Assembly (NCBI RefSeq): GCF_003858395.1
Contig: NZ_QWEV01000005.1
Span: forward strand, 1,860,001-1,924,000
From: Acidipila sp. EB88
GTDB taxonomy: Bacteria > Acidobacteriota > Terriglobia > Terriglobales > Acidobacteriaceae
Direction: 5' to 3'
DNA: 64,000 bases
In this document: positions 9,187-17,904 of the stretch, piece by piece
Numbering within the stretch: the stretch's first letter is position 1
Layout: every line of letters begins with the position of its first letter
Program-made: the position numbers and the translations under genes
Notes under the pieces: generated by a model
Database searches by the model: none
Seen by the model: the letters and a program-made list of their open reading frames with translations, nothing else
What the model was told of the DNA's origin: nothing

Positions 9187-9341
9187 ACAAGGCTTTCTAT
9201 TAAGTCTTACTGCGGGCAAAGCAAAACAGCAGGGCCGGCATATACCGTCATCTCTGCGCCAGGCCGACTTCAGGTTTCGAAGTGTTGCTGCTATATCCAC
9301 GCAAGCCCGGGGTGCGCCGCCAAATTACGCGACTGCTGCCG

Positions 9342-11090
9342 CTACCGCCCCATCGCTGCGCGGTCACTCAGCACCGCTGTCGGCAACCCACCGCGCCATT
9401 CCGGGTGAAAGTTCACATCCAGCATCCCCAGGTTGCGCGCCAGGTTCAGCTTGGCCTGGTTGAACTGGAAATTTGCATTGATGTACTGCACCTGCGCCTG
9501 CGCCAGCGTTGACTGAGCCTCGGTCGTCGGCAGGTTGTCCTCAATCCCCGCCTGGAACCTCTCGATCGACTGGTCCAGCGCCACCTGCGACAATTCCGCG
9601 TTGCTCTTCGCCACGCGCACCGTTGCGGTCGCCGCCCGCAGATCGATCAGGCTGTTTCTAACCTGCTGCCGGATCTGGCCGCGCACATTGCCCGCCTGCG
9701 CCCGCGCATTCTGCAGCTGAAACTCGGCCGTGTCACGATCCGAACGAAACTTCGCTTCCTGGAAAATCGGGATATTCAGCGTCCCGGTCGCGGCCCACGT
9801 GTCGTGGTACACGCCACCCGAGATCCCCGTCACGCCATAGTCGGCGTTGAAGATCAGCGTCGGGAACCGCTCGCGCGTCGCCGCCTTGCGCTCCAGTTCC
9901 GCCGACTGCACCTGCTCCAGGCTGCTCGACAGGTCCTGCCGTGCCGCCAGTGCCTGCTGTTCCGCGTCTTCCGGGTTCATCGCTTCAAGGTTCGAGAACG
10001 GCGTCGCATCCACCACGCGAATCTGCTGCTCCGGCGCCAGGCCGATGCTGCGATTTAGCGCGATCTTGGCCTTGGCCAGCGTGTTCTCATCCTGGATCAG
10101 CGCCTGCTGCTGTGTCTGGTACTGCACCCGCGAGCGCAGTTCGTCCAGGTTCGCCGTGATGCCTGCCTGGTGTTCCTGCTCCGAGCGGTACAGCACCGAC
10201 GCATCGGTCTTCAGCAGCGCCTGGTCGTAGGCCGTCTGTCCCTCGGCGGCAATCACACGCAGGTACGCGATGCCCACATTCTGCACCACCTGCCCGCGCG
10301 ACGAGGCCGTACTCTCCACCGTGGACGTCACCAGGTGACCCACCGCTTTCACCAGGTCATACCCCGCCCAGTCGAAAAGGTACTGCGAAAAGTTCGCCTG
10401 CCCCTGAGTCACGTCCACCTTGACGATCAGTGGAAACGCCGCGCTGCTCGCCGCGCCGCCACCCAGCAGTGCCGAGAACTGCGGCAGAATGTCCGGCCGA
10501 AACCCTTCGGACTCCAGGTTGAACTGGTGCAGGGCAGTGGACCCCTGCACATCGATATTGGGCAGCAACACGTTCAGCACCTGCGATCGCTGCGCCTTCT
10601 GCTGCACCTCGCTCTGCTTCGCATACACCAGCGCCAGGTTGTTCTCGATGCCCATGCGCAGCGCGTCGTCCAGCGTCAGCGCGATCACCTCTGGCGTCAC
10701 AGGCCGCGCCTGCACACTACCAAGGAAGGAGTTAAACAGGGAACTCGTATTCGGCACCTGCACCGGGAACCCGCCGCCTGTAGAGCCCTGCTGCGTCGTC
10801 GTGGTGGATGCGGAGTCACCCGCCGGGCTGGGCGTCGGCGCCGCGGGCAGCTCCGTGTTCTGGCCCCCGCTGGTGCTGCCCGTTTGTGCTCCGCCCGCAC
10901 CCTGCTGCACGCTTGAAGGGTTGCTCGATTGCGACACCTGCTGCGCCCGCGCCGGGCAAGCCAACACGCCCGAAACCACGGCCGCCGTCAGGGCTCCGGC
11001 CAGACCTGGTCGCAGCATTGCCGAGGCGCGATTCGCCACGTGCCGCCGCCCCCACTTACCTAGATCCACCCGAAGCTGCCCCTCTGCCAT
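9342..11090 (-). CDS. TolC-family outer membrane efflux protein
   Basis: An outer-membrane factor of the TolC type, forming the trimeric exit duct for tripartite efflux pumps or type I secretion. The 582-residue protein has a signal region (ML(R)PGLAGALTAAVVSGVLA, then Ala-rich cleavage), a Gln/Ser/Thr-rich linker, and two OEP repeats, recognisable from ALTLDDALRMGIENNLALVYAK and the coiled-coil segments near YDQALLKTDASVLYRSEQEHQ and VALDQSIERFQAGIEDNLPTT. The start at 11090 has GAGGAG about ten bases upstream; starts at 11114 and 11018 are also possible. The inner-membrane and adaptor partners are not adjacent. Confidence 0.88.
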   Translation of the reverse strand: MAEGQLRVDLGKWGRRHVANRASAMLRPGLAGALTAAVVSGVLACPARAQQVSQSSNPSSVQQGAGGAQTGSTSGGQNTELPAAPTPSPAGDSASTTTTQQGSTGGGFPVQVPNTSSLFNSFLGSVQARPVTPEVIALTLDDALRMGIENNLALVYAKQSEVQQKAQRSQVLNVLLPNIDVQGSTALHQFNLESEGFRPDILPQFSALLGGGAASSAAFPLIVKVDVTQGQANFSQYLFDWAGYDLVKAVGHLVTSTVESTASSRGQVVQNVGIAYLRVIAAEGQTAYDQALLKTDASVLYRSEQEHQAGITANLDELRSRVQYQTQQQALIQDENTLAKAKIALNRSIGLAPEQQIRVVDATPFSNLEAMNPEDAEQQALAARQDLSSSLEQVQSAELERKAATRERFPTLIFNADYGVTGISGGVYHDTWAATGTLNIPIFQEAKFRSDRDTAEFQLQNARAQAGNVRGQIRQQVRNSLIDLRAATATVRVAKSNAELSQVALDQSIERFQAGIEDNLPTTEAQSTLAQAQVQYINANFQFNQAKLNLARNLGMLDVNFHPEWRGGLPTAVLSDRAAMGR

Positions 11091-11506
11091 CCGCGCGTCG
11101 CTCCTCTGCCACAATCCTGAGCGGTGCCGCCACTCAACCCTCCATTAGAGTACCCCGGGCTCCGGAGGTTGCCGAAAGTCGCACCGCAAGCGCATTTCGG
11201 CTCATTTGCTGCTCCGGTCAGAACAACAGGCCCGCCAGAACAGCAGGTCTGTCCGAACAATCGGAGTGTGTGCCGCTGCCGGGATGGTCGCGCCCTCGCC
11301 GTGCCTGCGACGGACTCCGCAGGTTCTGCGCCTGCTTCGCTCCGTTCCACTGTGCCCCTGGCCCCCGTCCGTATGCTGTTGCTCGGGTCCGGTTACAACC
11401 GGCTTCCACGCGATACCCTGAACAGCGAGCATGCATTTGGGCCGGCCGCATGCCCTGGCAGCCGACTCACCTTTGACTGCGCGTTGACGCGCCACAAGGA
11501 ACACCC
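11091..11506. other. Divergent intergenic region, tolC-like / sugar dehydrogenase
   Basis: About 416 bp without a supported gene. Several short frames overlap here on both strands, none with family resemblance or a good start. Around 11215-11270 there is an imperfect repetition of CAGAACA/CCGAACA-like words. The ribosome binding site AAGGA for the dehydrogenase lies at the right edge. Confidence 0.4.
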
Positions 11507-11542
11507 ATGACAGAAGGCATGACACAAGGCATGACACAAGGC
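11507..11542 (+). repeat. Threefold 12-bp tandem repeat over the start codon
   Basis: ATGACAGAAGGC, ATGACACAAGGC and ATGACACAAGGC follow one another and encode MTEG-MTQG-MTQG. Each unit brings its own ATG, and the AAGG in one unit lies near the ATG of the next. Confidence 0.8.
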
Positions 11543-13087
11543 AAATACATGATGAAGTTCCTGGCCATTACGGGCTTGTCGCTGGCCGTTGCCGCATCCG
11601 CGCAGGTCAACGCAGGCGAGCAGAAGTCTGACCCCAACCTGCCCTTCACCGTGACCGAGATCACGACGCTGAGTCTTCCCTGGAAAATTGCCTTTCTCCC
11701 GGATGGGCGCATGCTCATCACCGAGAAGGTCGGAGGCCTGTGGCTGGTCAGCCAGGACGGCACCAAGATACCCATAGCCAATACCCCCGATGTCCAGTGG
11801 GAGGGCCAGGGAGGCATGCTGGGCGTCTACCTCTCGCCCCACTACGCTTCGGATCACAACGTCTACCTGACCTACTCCGAGCCGCGAGAAGGTGGTTCGA
11901 GCCTCGCGCTCGCTCGCGCCCAGTTAAAGATCGGCAAAAATGCAGGCAGCCTCGAAGGCTTCGAGGTCATCTGGCGCGATGGTGAAGGCGGCCAGGGTGG
12001 CCAGTTCGGGGCGGAAGTCGCCTTCTCCCCCGATGGCCGGTACCTCTTCCTCAGCAGCGGCGACCGGCAACGCATGACGCCGGCACAGGATCCCAATCAG
12101 CCGCTCGGCAAGATCCTGCGCCTCACCCTCGATGGCAAACCGGCTCCCGGCAATCCCATGGCCGGCAAAACTGGCACCCCTACGGCGCCCGTGATCGATC
12201 CGCCCTCGGACACGGAGAAAGCCAAAACGGCCCCGGTCGTACGAACCTACACCTTCCCCGGTCCCAATCTCACTCCGGCAGAGACCTGGATCTCCGGCCT
12301 GCGCACCCCCTACGGCCTCGCCTTCGCCCCGGATGGACGGTTGTGGGAGCTGGAACATGGCCCACGCGGCGGCGATGAGCTGAACCTGGTCACGCCCGGC
12401 AAGAACTATGGCTGGCCGCTCGTCTCCTACGGACACAACTACAACGGCGTGCCCATTCCTGATCCGGAAACACGCCCGGACCTCGCCAAACCCGTCATCT
12501 ACTGGCTTCCCGTCATCGCACCGGGAAATCTCATGTTCTACAAGGGAGCAATGTTTCCGCAGTGGAACGGCTCGGCCTTCGCCAGCGCCCTGGCGGCGCA
12601 GGCGCTCGTCCGCATCACCTTTGACAGCAAGGGGGGCGCACAGGTCGCGGAGCGCTGGGCCATGGGACACCGCGTGCGCGACGTCGAGGTCGCACCCGAC
12701 GGAGCCCTGTGGATGATCGAGGACGCCAAACCGGGTGGCCTTTTCCGCCTGACCCCGCTGGGCATGCCCGTCTCGGCGCCTGCCCTGGCATCGTCCGGTC
12801 CGGGCAGCTCGTCGGCTTCCGGCGTGCACGATCTCAAGAGCATCCTTGCGGATAACAGCTGTGCCTCCTGCCACCAGATCGGAAAGTACGGCGGCGCGAT
12901 CGGCCCCTCGTTGAACGGGGTCGGCACCCGGCTCAATGTGGATCAGTTGGAAGCCGTGATTGCCCATCCGCCGGCAAAAACCAGCGCCGGTATCCCGAAC
13001 CCCATGCCTTCCTACGCAAACAAGATCACGGCGGACGATCTGAAGACCCTGGTGCATTACCTCGGCACACTGCCCGCCACGCCCTAG
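11507..13087 (+). CDS. Secreted PQQ-type sugar dehydrogenase fused to cytochrome c
   Basis: A periplasmic quinoprotein of the soluble glucose/sorbosone dehydrogenase family, oxidising aldoses and passing electrons on. After a signal peptide (MMKFLAITGLSLAVAASAQ) comes a six-bladed propeller with family motifs LPWKIAFLPDGRMLITEK and ELEHGPRGGDELN. A C-terminal class I cytochrome c domain (about residues 440-525) has the haem site CASCH (452-456) and a downstream Met (PMPSYANKI). The fusion would move electrons directly to a respiratory acceptor. The start at 11507 follows AAGGA, but three ATGs lie in a 12-bp repeat and the signal peptide proper begins at 11549. No PQQ synthesis genes are in the window. 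Confidence 0.85.
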   Translation: MTEGMTQGMTQGKYMMKFLAITGLSLAVAASAQVNAGEQKSDPNLPFTVTEITTLSLPWKIAFLPDGRMLITEKVGGLWLVSQDGTKIPIANTPDVQWEGQGGMLGVYLSPHYASDHNVYLTYSEPREGGSSLALARAQLKIGKNAGSLEGFEVIWRDGEGGQGGQFGAEVAFSPDGRYLFLSSGDRQRMTPAQDPNQPLGKILRLTLDGKPAPGNPMAGKTGTPTAPVIDPPSDTEKAKTAPVVRTYTFPGPNLTPAETWISGLRTPYGLAFAPDGRLWELEHGPRGGDELNLVTPGKNYGWPLVSYGHNYNGVPIPDPETRPDLAKPVIYWLPVIAPGNLMFYKGAMFPQWNGSAFASALAAQALVRITFDSKGGAQVAERWAMGHRVRDVEVAPDGALWMIEDAKPGGLFRLTPLGMPVSAPALASSGPGSSSASGVHDLKSILADNSCASCHQIGKYGGAIGPSLNGVGTRLNVDQLEAVIAHPPAKTSAGIPNPMPSYANKITADDLKTLVHYLGTLPATP

Positions 13088-13153
13088 ATATCTGGGGCAT
13101 TCCCGGGAAAGCACCACAGTCGCAGCTTGCGGGATGCTTGCTCATTGCTTCAC

Positions 13154-13255
13154 AGGTGCTCGCCAGGCGCTCGCCAGATGTTTCGTCGAGCGCTGGCCGG
13201 GCGCTTGAGAGGTGCTCGCCAAGTGCTGGCAGGCTGCAGGCCGAGTGCTTGCCAG
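13154..13255. repeat. Degenerate 11-bp tandem array
   Basis: About nine units of 10-13 bp resembling AGGTGCTCGCC follow each other, for example AGGTGCTCGCC, AGGCGCTCGCC, AGCGCTGGCC, GGGCGCTTGAG, AGGTGCTCGCC and AAGTGCTGGC. The unit length is not a multiple of three, so it is not a coding repeat; it is close to one DNA helical turn. Confidence 0.6.
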
Positions 13256-13290
13256 CAGCCTGCTAACTTCAGCCCGAAACACCCCGAAAC

Positions 13291-13333
13291 GGATGCCCCA
13301 CTTCTCGCACCTGAGAAGTGGGAAAAGCAAAGC
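13291..13333 (+). repeat. Family B palindromic repeat, copy 1
   Basis: Stem CCCACTTCTC (13297-13306) with GAGAAGTGGG (13313-13322), preceded by GGATGCC and followed by AAAAGCAAAGC. Other copies are at 15401, 22504, 22648 and 30620. Confidence 0.8.
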
Positions 13334-13461
13334 GAGCATCAACCGCGGTATCCAGCCAGGCCGGCAGCGCTCAGGCAAAGCCCCAATCCGGCAGCATTCT
13401 GCCAAAGCTCTCGACCCACCGGGTCACCTCGTCCGTGTCCAGGCTCCCGCGAGACCCACTC

Positions 13462-13650
13462 TCAGCACGATCTATGTACCGGCCGATGCTCGTCGTCCCT
13501 TAGGACCACCAGCATCGGGGAGGGCCGCACGACCGTCGGAGTCGACCGCCACAACACCAGCGCCTCAAGCCCGTGCGCCTTCAAGCAGGCAGACAGGTAC
13601 CGGTTGCGCGAAGAAAGCGCCAGCCCATCCCGGTCCGCACGATCCGGCGC
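13462..13650 (-). pseudogene. Decayed panC (pantoate-beta-alanine ligase) fragment
   Basis: On the minus strand one frame reads DGLALSSRNRYLS, the strongly conserved PanC signature around the ATP/pantoate site, followed by LEALVLWRS, which matches the next PanC helix, and then by VLRDDEHRPV, which resembles the family's IVDxxTLxPV segment with part of the sequence between missing. Just before the signature, a different frame reads IVR, as PanC does, so one base seems lost there. A stop follows at 13462. Only the 3' third of the gene can be seen; the upstream part would overlap murJ and is not recognisable. Interpretation rests on motif recall, not an alignment. Confidence 0.45.
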
Positions 13651-13673
13651 ATCTCCCTCGATCCAGCGCCAGC

Positions 13674-13679
13674 TAGAAT
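13674..13679 (+). promoter_or_regulatory. -10-like element of murJ, leaderless type
   Basis: TAGAAT preceded by GC, ending seven bases before the ATG. No -35 box or ribosome binding site is apparent. Transcription would begin at or next to the start codon. Confidence 0.45.
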
Positions 13680-13686
13680 CAACGCG

Positions 13687-15309
13687 ATGGCTTCCCCCAC
13701 ACCCACGGCGGCTCAGCCCTCCGCGATGCGTTCCATTCTGCGCACGCTGCGGCCCACCCACGCGCACACGGCCCTCACCGCGACCCTGCTGCTCACCGGT
13801 GCCGCCTTCCTGTCCAAGATCATCTCGCTAGTGCGGGTCAAGTACCTGCTGCTGGTGCTCGGCCGCTCGCCGGCTGCCGACGCTTTCAACGCGATGTTCC
13901 AGCTGCCCGACCTCGTCGCCTACTTCCTGATCGGCGGCGTCGCCTCCATCACCTTTGTGACCATGCTCACCCGCTACCGCGAGAGCGGTCGCGAAGCCGA
14001 AGGGCAGGAAGCGTTCTCGGTGGTCTTCACCACCATGTCCATCGTGCTCACGCTGGCCGTACTAGTGGCCGAGCTGCTGGCACCGGCCTACGTCCGGCAC
14101 GCCTTCCCCGGCTTCGAGCGTGACCCCGCGCAGTTCGCTCTGTGCGTGCACCTCACCCGCATCATCCTGCCCGGGCAGATCTTCTTCTTCGGCGGCGGCA
14201 TGTTCGGCGCGGTGCTGATCGCGCGCCGCCAGTTCACCCTGCAGGCCTTCGCGCCGCTCATCTACAACCTCGGCCAGATCATCGGCGGCCTTCTGCTGTT
14301 CCGCTACCTCGGCGTCTCCTCGATCGCCTGGGGCGCACTCGCCGGCGTCATCCTCGGCCCGTTCCTGATCAACGGCCTCGGCGCCCGTCGCCTCGGCATG
14401 CACGTGCGCTTCCGGCTCGACTTCCGCAACGAAGGACTCCGCTACTGGGTCCGCCAGTCCCTGCCGCTCATCCTCGGCGTCTCGCTCGTCACCGTCGACA
14501 TCTGGATCATCAACTACTTCGCCTCGCACCTGCGCGGCGCCGTCACCCTGTTCACCAACGCCAAGCAGCTGTTCTCGGTCCCGCAGATGATCGGCCAGGC
14601 TGCCGGCGCGGCCTCCCTGCCGTTCCTGGCCTCGCTCTTCGGCAAAGACAATGGCATTCCCTTCGCCCGTTCCGTCAACGACTCGGTCGGGCGCATCGTG
14701 GTCGTCTCCCTGCTGCTGGCCGCGTTCCTTGCTCCCATGAGCGGCCTGGCCGTCGACCTCTACTCACGCGGCGGCTCGTTCCACCGCGCCGATGCCGACG
14801 CCATGGGGCTCTACTTCGCAATCTTCTCGCTGTCGCTGCCGTTCTGGTCGTCGCAGGCCATTTACGCCCGCGCCTTCTACGCCTCCGGCAACACGCTCGT
14901 GCCCATGTCCGCATCGACCGCTGTGGTGCTGGGCAGCCTTCCCATCTATGCGTTGCTGTTCCACCGCTTCGGCGCGGTCGGCCTCGCCTGGGCGTCTGAC
15001 CTCGGCATCACCATTCAGGCCTTGGTCTTCGCGCTGCTGCTCCACCGGCGTCGCCTCGTGCCGGCCGCAGGCCTCGACTACGCGGAGCTCGCCCGCACCC
15101 TGCTCGCCGCAGCACTCTCGTCCGGCACGCTCTTCGCTATACGCCACAGCCTGCCCGCGCAACTCGGCCGCTGGGCCGAGCTCGCGATCCTGCTCGCCAC
15201 GGCCGCGCTCTGGGCCGCCATCTGCCTCGCAGTTCTGCGCCTCACCGGCTCCGCGCTTCCAGCCCTGCTCGTCTCAAAACTCCAGCGCCGCCGCCGCACT
15301 GTCCCCTGA
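13687..15309 (+). CDS. murJ: Lipid II flippase MurJ (MviN family)
   Basis: A polytopic inner-membrane protein of the MATE-like MOP superfamily that flips lipid II for peptidoglycan synthesis. The 540-residue product has about fourteen hydrophobic segments; the first is TLLLTGAAFLSKIISLVRVK, with the family's conserved basic residue after TM1. Other matches are AFNAMFQLPDLVAYFLIGG and the cytoplasmic loop region with ISLVRVKYLLLVLGRSP. The start at 13687 (MASPTPTAAQ) is chosen over 13573 because the upstream frame reads through the panC remnant. Other mur genes are not adjacent. Confidence 0.88.
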   Translation: MASPTPTAAQPSAMRSILRTLRPTHAHTALTATLLLTGAAFLSKIISLVRVKYLLLVLGRSPAADAFNAMFQLPDLVAYFLIGGVASITFVTMLTRYRESGREAEGQEAFSVVFTTMSIVLTLAVLVAELLAPAYVRHAFPGFERDPAQFALCVHLTRIILPGQIFFFGGGMFGAVLIARRQFTLQAFAPLIYNLGQIIGGLLLFRYLGVSSIAWGALAGVILGPFLINGLGARRLGMHVRFRLDFRNEGLRYWVRQSLPLILGVSLVTVDIWIINYFASHLRGAVTLFTNAKQLFSVPQMIGQAAGAASLPFLASLFGKDNGIPFARSVNDSVGRIVVVSLLLAAFLAPMSGLAVDLYSRGGSFHRADADAMGLYFAIFSLSLPFWSSQAIYARAFYASGNTLVPMSASTAVVLGSLPIYALLFHRFGAVGLAWASDLGITIQALVFALLLHRRRLVPAAGLDYAELARTLLAAALSSGTLFAIRHSLPAQLGRWAELAILLATAALWAAICLAVLRLTGSALPALLVSKLQRRRRTVP

Positions 15310-15400
15310 TCACTGCTCCCTGATCATCGACCCCGCCTACCGGACCCGCCCGCCACCCTCCAGCGAACAACATCTGCTCCCAACCCGACTTGACCCACCC

Positions 15401-15452
15401 CAAAAGCGGGTGCCCCACGTCTCGCCTCTGAGACGTGGGGCACAACAAAGCC
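15401..15452 (+). repeat. Family B palindromic repeat, copy 2
   Basis: Stem TGCCCCACGTCTC with GAGACGTGGGGCA (loop GCCTCT), preceded by AAAAGCGGG and followed by CAACAAAGCC. It is the most complete copy and lies between the convergent murJ and htrA-like genes. Confidence 0.85.
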
Positions 15453-15548
15453 AGCACAACCGCCAGGCACCCGGGCAGGCAACGCCTAAGCTAGGCTGCC
15501 CAGGCAGCAGCCTCTCGAACCAGCCCTCAGCATCGAGCAAGCCGCCAG

Positions 15549-16733
15549 CTAAGCCTGCTGCTGCCCAGCCTCCCCAAGCGTCACCCGCACCGTCATTTTC
15601 CTTTGCCCGCGATAAAACGTCACCGATACCGCGTCCCCCACCTGGTGCTTGTCCATCAGGTCCGAAATATCCTCGGCCGCCGTCACGGCCTGCCCATCAA
15701 TCGCCACAATCAGGTCGCCGCCCAGCACAATCTGCATGTTCCCCAGGTACGCCCGCTCCGAGCCACCCCGCAAGCCTGCCTGCTGCGCCGCTCCCCCCGG
15801 CACCGTCTGCTCAATCAGCATTCCCGAGTTCGCCGCCAGCCCCATCTGCTGCGCCAGTTCCGGCCCGATCGGCAAAGAGCGCACCCCCAGCGAAGGCCGC
15901 CGCGAGTGCCCGTAGCGTTCAATGTCCGCCAGCACCGCCTTGACCGTGTCGATCGGGATCGCAAAGCCGATCCCCGCGCTCTGGTCTACCGACTGGTTCG
16001 GATTGGTCGCGATCAGCGAGTTGATCCCGATCACCTCGCCCCGCGAGTTCAGCAGCGGTCCCCCGGAATTACCAGGGTTGATCGCCGCGTCTGTCTGGAT
16101 CGCATTCTCGATCTGGCCGCCCTCCGGCCCATGGATGGACCGGATCGCCGAGATGATTCCCGTCGTCATCGTGCCGCTCAGGCCGAATGGGTTACCGATC
16201 GCATACACCTTCTGCCCCGGCACCAGGTCATGCGACTCCGCCAGCAGCACCGGCTGCAGGTTGGGCGCGTCGATCTGCAGCAGTGCGAGGTCATGCCGCT
16301 GGTCTTTGCCGATAATCCGCGCCTTGTAGCGGTGCTTGTCGGCCAGCTGCACCTCGATATTCTGGGCGTCCGCAATGACGTGGTAGTTCGTGGCGATATG
16401 GCCCTGGCGGTCCAGGATGAACCCGGACCCCTGCCCCTGCGACGGCACCGGCCCATAGAAGAAGTCCATCTGCAGCGAGGTCGACGTCACGTTGACCACC
16501 GAGGGCAGCAGCCGCTTGTAGACCGCGATATTGGTCAGCTCCTCCGCGTCATACTCGGGCGCAGCCTTGACCTCCTCCAGCACCAGCGGCGCGGTGGACC
16601 GGCTGATCGGCATCGAGCCGTGCCCCGGCAGCAGCGCCACCGGCGAAAACCCCGGCAGAAAAGAGTGCCCGGCGGCGAAGTACCACACGCCACCCACCAG
16701 AAGAACCGTCACCAACAACCGTCGCAGCATCAT
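15549..16733 (-). CDS. HtrA/DegS-like serine protease with PDZ domain
   Basis: A periplasmic, membrane-anchored S1C protease of 394 residues for envelope quality control or stress sensing. An N-terminal hydrophobic anchor (residues 5-22) is followed by a linker and the trypsin-like domain with the triad His118 (NYHVIAD), Asp148 (RHDLALL) and Ser223 (NPGNSGGPLL). One PDZ domain is at the C terminus (about 290-385; GMLIEQTVPGGAAQQAGLRGG). A single PDZ with a TM anchor fits DegS/HhoB-like architecture. AGGA lies upstream of the two adjacent ATGs at 16733 and 16730. No sensor kinase is next to it. Confidence 0.9.
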   Translation of the reverse strand: MMLRRLLVTVLLVGGVWYFAAGHSFLPGFSPVALLPGHGSMPISRSTAPLVLEEVKAAPEYDAEELTNIAVYKRLLPSVVNVTSTSLQMDFFYGPVPSQGQGSGFILDRQGHIATNYHVIADAQNIEVQLADKHRYKARIIGKDQRHDLALLQIDAPNLQPVLLAESHDLVPGQKVYAIGNPFGLSGTMTTGIISAIRSIHGPEGGQIENAIQTDAAINPGNSGGPLLNSRGEVIGINSLIATNPNQSVDQSAGIGFAIPIDTVKAVLADIERYGHSRRPSLGVRSLPIGPELAQQMGLAANSGMLIEQTVPGGAAQQAGLRGGSERAYLGNMQIVLGGDLIVAIDGQAVTAAEDISDLMDKHQVGDAVSVTFYRGQRKMTVRVTLGEAGQQQA

Positions 16734-17142
16734 TGCTCTTGCTTCCTCACACCGTTAGACCCTGGATCGCCCCAGGATGTTTCCCCTTCCATCTTCACCC
16801 AGGAAAACAGCTCCGCAAACAGATCCACCCGCGTACCCGGTAACCACCGGCTCCACAAAACGCTATCAGCAGGGACCCGCTGCCAGGACCCCAGCCAAAA
16901 CGATGCTGAGCCGAGTGCCAAGGCAATAACGAAGCGCACGAAAGCGGTGCCGGTGCGAGCGCAGAACGTCGGCAAACGGGCATCCAAACAACGCCGCCAC
17001 AGGCTCCCTATCGGCCTCTGCCCTTCCACCGTTCAATGCTGGTCAGCGGAAAATCAGCAGAAGCCCCAAAACATTCCCGTTTCCAGCCAGGATCCATCCT
17101 CCACGGCATCCAGTCACCAGCCCAACCGCACAAAATCTGGTC
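16734..17142. other. Intergenic region, htrA-like / coaE
   Basis: About 409 bp. A GTG-started frame (17029 to 16730, minus strand, 99 codons) has one possible hydrophobic segment and overlaps the htrA start, but it has no family resemblance and no good ribosome binding site, so it is not called. No palindrome of the known repeat families and no convincing RNA gene was seen. Confidence 0.4.
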
Positions 17143-17862
17143 TCACCCACCCCGCTCCGCATCCTGCCGCAGCGCCGCAAGCACCCGCAGCGCCTCTCGC
17201 CGCAAAAGCACCAGCGTCCGGTCATTCTCAATTACGTAATCGCACAGCGCACGCTTTCGGCTCTCCGGGATCTGCGCCCGCATCCTGCGCCGCGCATCCT
17301 CGCGCAACTGCTCGCGCCTTGCCGGGCCGGCCTCCGGCCCACCCACGCGCAGCGCAAACCGCTCCACCCGCATCGCCTCCGGGGCAGCCACCAGCACCAG
17401 TCGCCCAAATCGCTCGCGCCAGCCCGGCACGGTCGCCTCGCCCGCGCTTGCCACCCCGTCCGCGGGTGCTCCTGCCGGCGTCGGGGCTTCCAAGCCGCCC
17501 GAGGCCTCAAAGATCAGTGCTGACTCCACCACAGCCAGCCGATGCTCTCCCTCCGACTCCAGCCGTCGCAGCGCCTGCTCCTGCGCCGCAATCACCGCCG
17601 GGTGCACAATCCGGTTCAACTGCAGCAGCCCACCTCCGTCAAACGCAGCACGCGCCAGCGCCGCCCGGTCGAGCCGCCCTTCCGCGTCCACCACGCCCGG
17701 CCCAAATGTTTCCACAATCGCCGCAAAGACCGGCTCGCCCGGCTGCATAAGCGTGCGCCCAAGCGCATCGGCCTCCAGCACCGGCACCCCGGCTTCGGCC
17801 CACACCAGAGCCACCGCACTCTTGCCACTGCCCACTCCGCCGGTCAGCCCTACTCTCAACAT
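17143..17862 (-). CDS. coaE: Dephospho-CoA kinase
   Basis: Phosphorylates dephospho-CoA at the 3'-hydroxyl, the last step of coenzyme A synthesis. The 239-residue protein begins MLRVGLTGGVGSGKS, a P-loop at residues 8-15, followed by the family's DADxxxR-like segment (VLEADALGRTLM) and the LIDxIVHP-like LLQLNRIVHP. An Ala/Pro/Gly-rich insertion of about 30 residues lies in the lid region (EASGGLEAPTPAGAP). GGAG is nine bases upstream of the ATG at 17862, which is why the longer frame from 17922 is rejected. A TATTCT at 17894-17899 on the minus strand could be its -10 and overlaps the divergent promoter of the Trm112-like gene. Confidence 0.93.
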   Translation of the reverse strand: MLRVGLTGGVGSGKSAVALVWAEAGVPVLEADALGRTLMQPGEPVFAAIVETFGPGVVDAEGRLDRAALARAAFDGGGLLQLNRIVHPAVIAAQEQALRRLESEGEHRLAVVESALIFEASGGLEAPTPAGAPADGVASAGEATVPGWRERFGRLVLVAAPEAMRVERFALRVGGPEAGPARREQLREDARRRMRAQIPESRKRALCDYVIENDRTLVLLRREALRVLAALRQDAERGG

Positions 17863-17891
17863 AGGTGGCTCCTGCCTGCTCTCGCACTCAC

Positions 17892-17897
17892 TAGAAT
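17892..17897 (+). promoter_or_regulatory. -10-like element of the Trm112-like gene, leaderless type
   Basis: TAGAAT preceded by AC, ending seven bases before the ATG at 17905. The same spot read on the minus strand gives a candidate -10 for coaE. No -35 was recognised. Confidence 0.4.
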
Positions 17898-17904
17898 AGA
17901 AGCC

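Larger units (their letters stand above)
13088..13686. other. Intergenic region, sugar dehydrogenase / murJ
   Basis: Nearly 600 bp with no intact gene. It holds a degenerate 11-bp tandem array (13154-13255), a family B palindrome (13291-13333), a panC-like fragment on the minus strand (13462-13650) and the putative murJ -10 element (13674-13679). Longer open frames here, such as 13127-13831 on the plus strand, look like chance frames. Confidence 0.6.

Noticed and set aside
16730..17029. 99-codon frame on the minus strand with one hydrophobic stretch, overlapping the htrA start
   Set aside because: GTG start without ribosome binding site and no family resemblance. Kept only as a remark.
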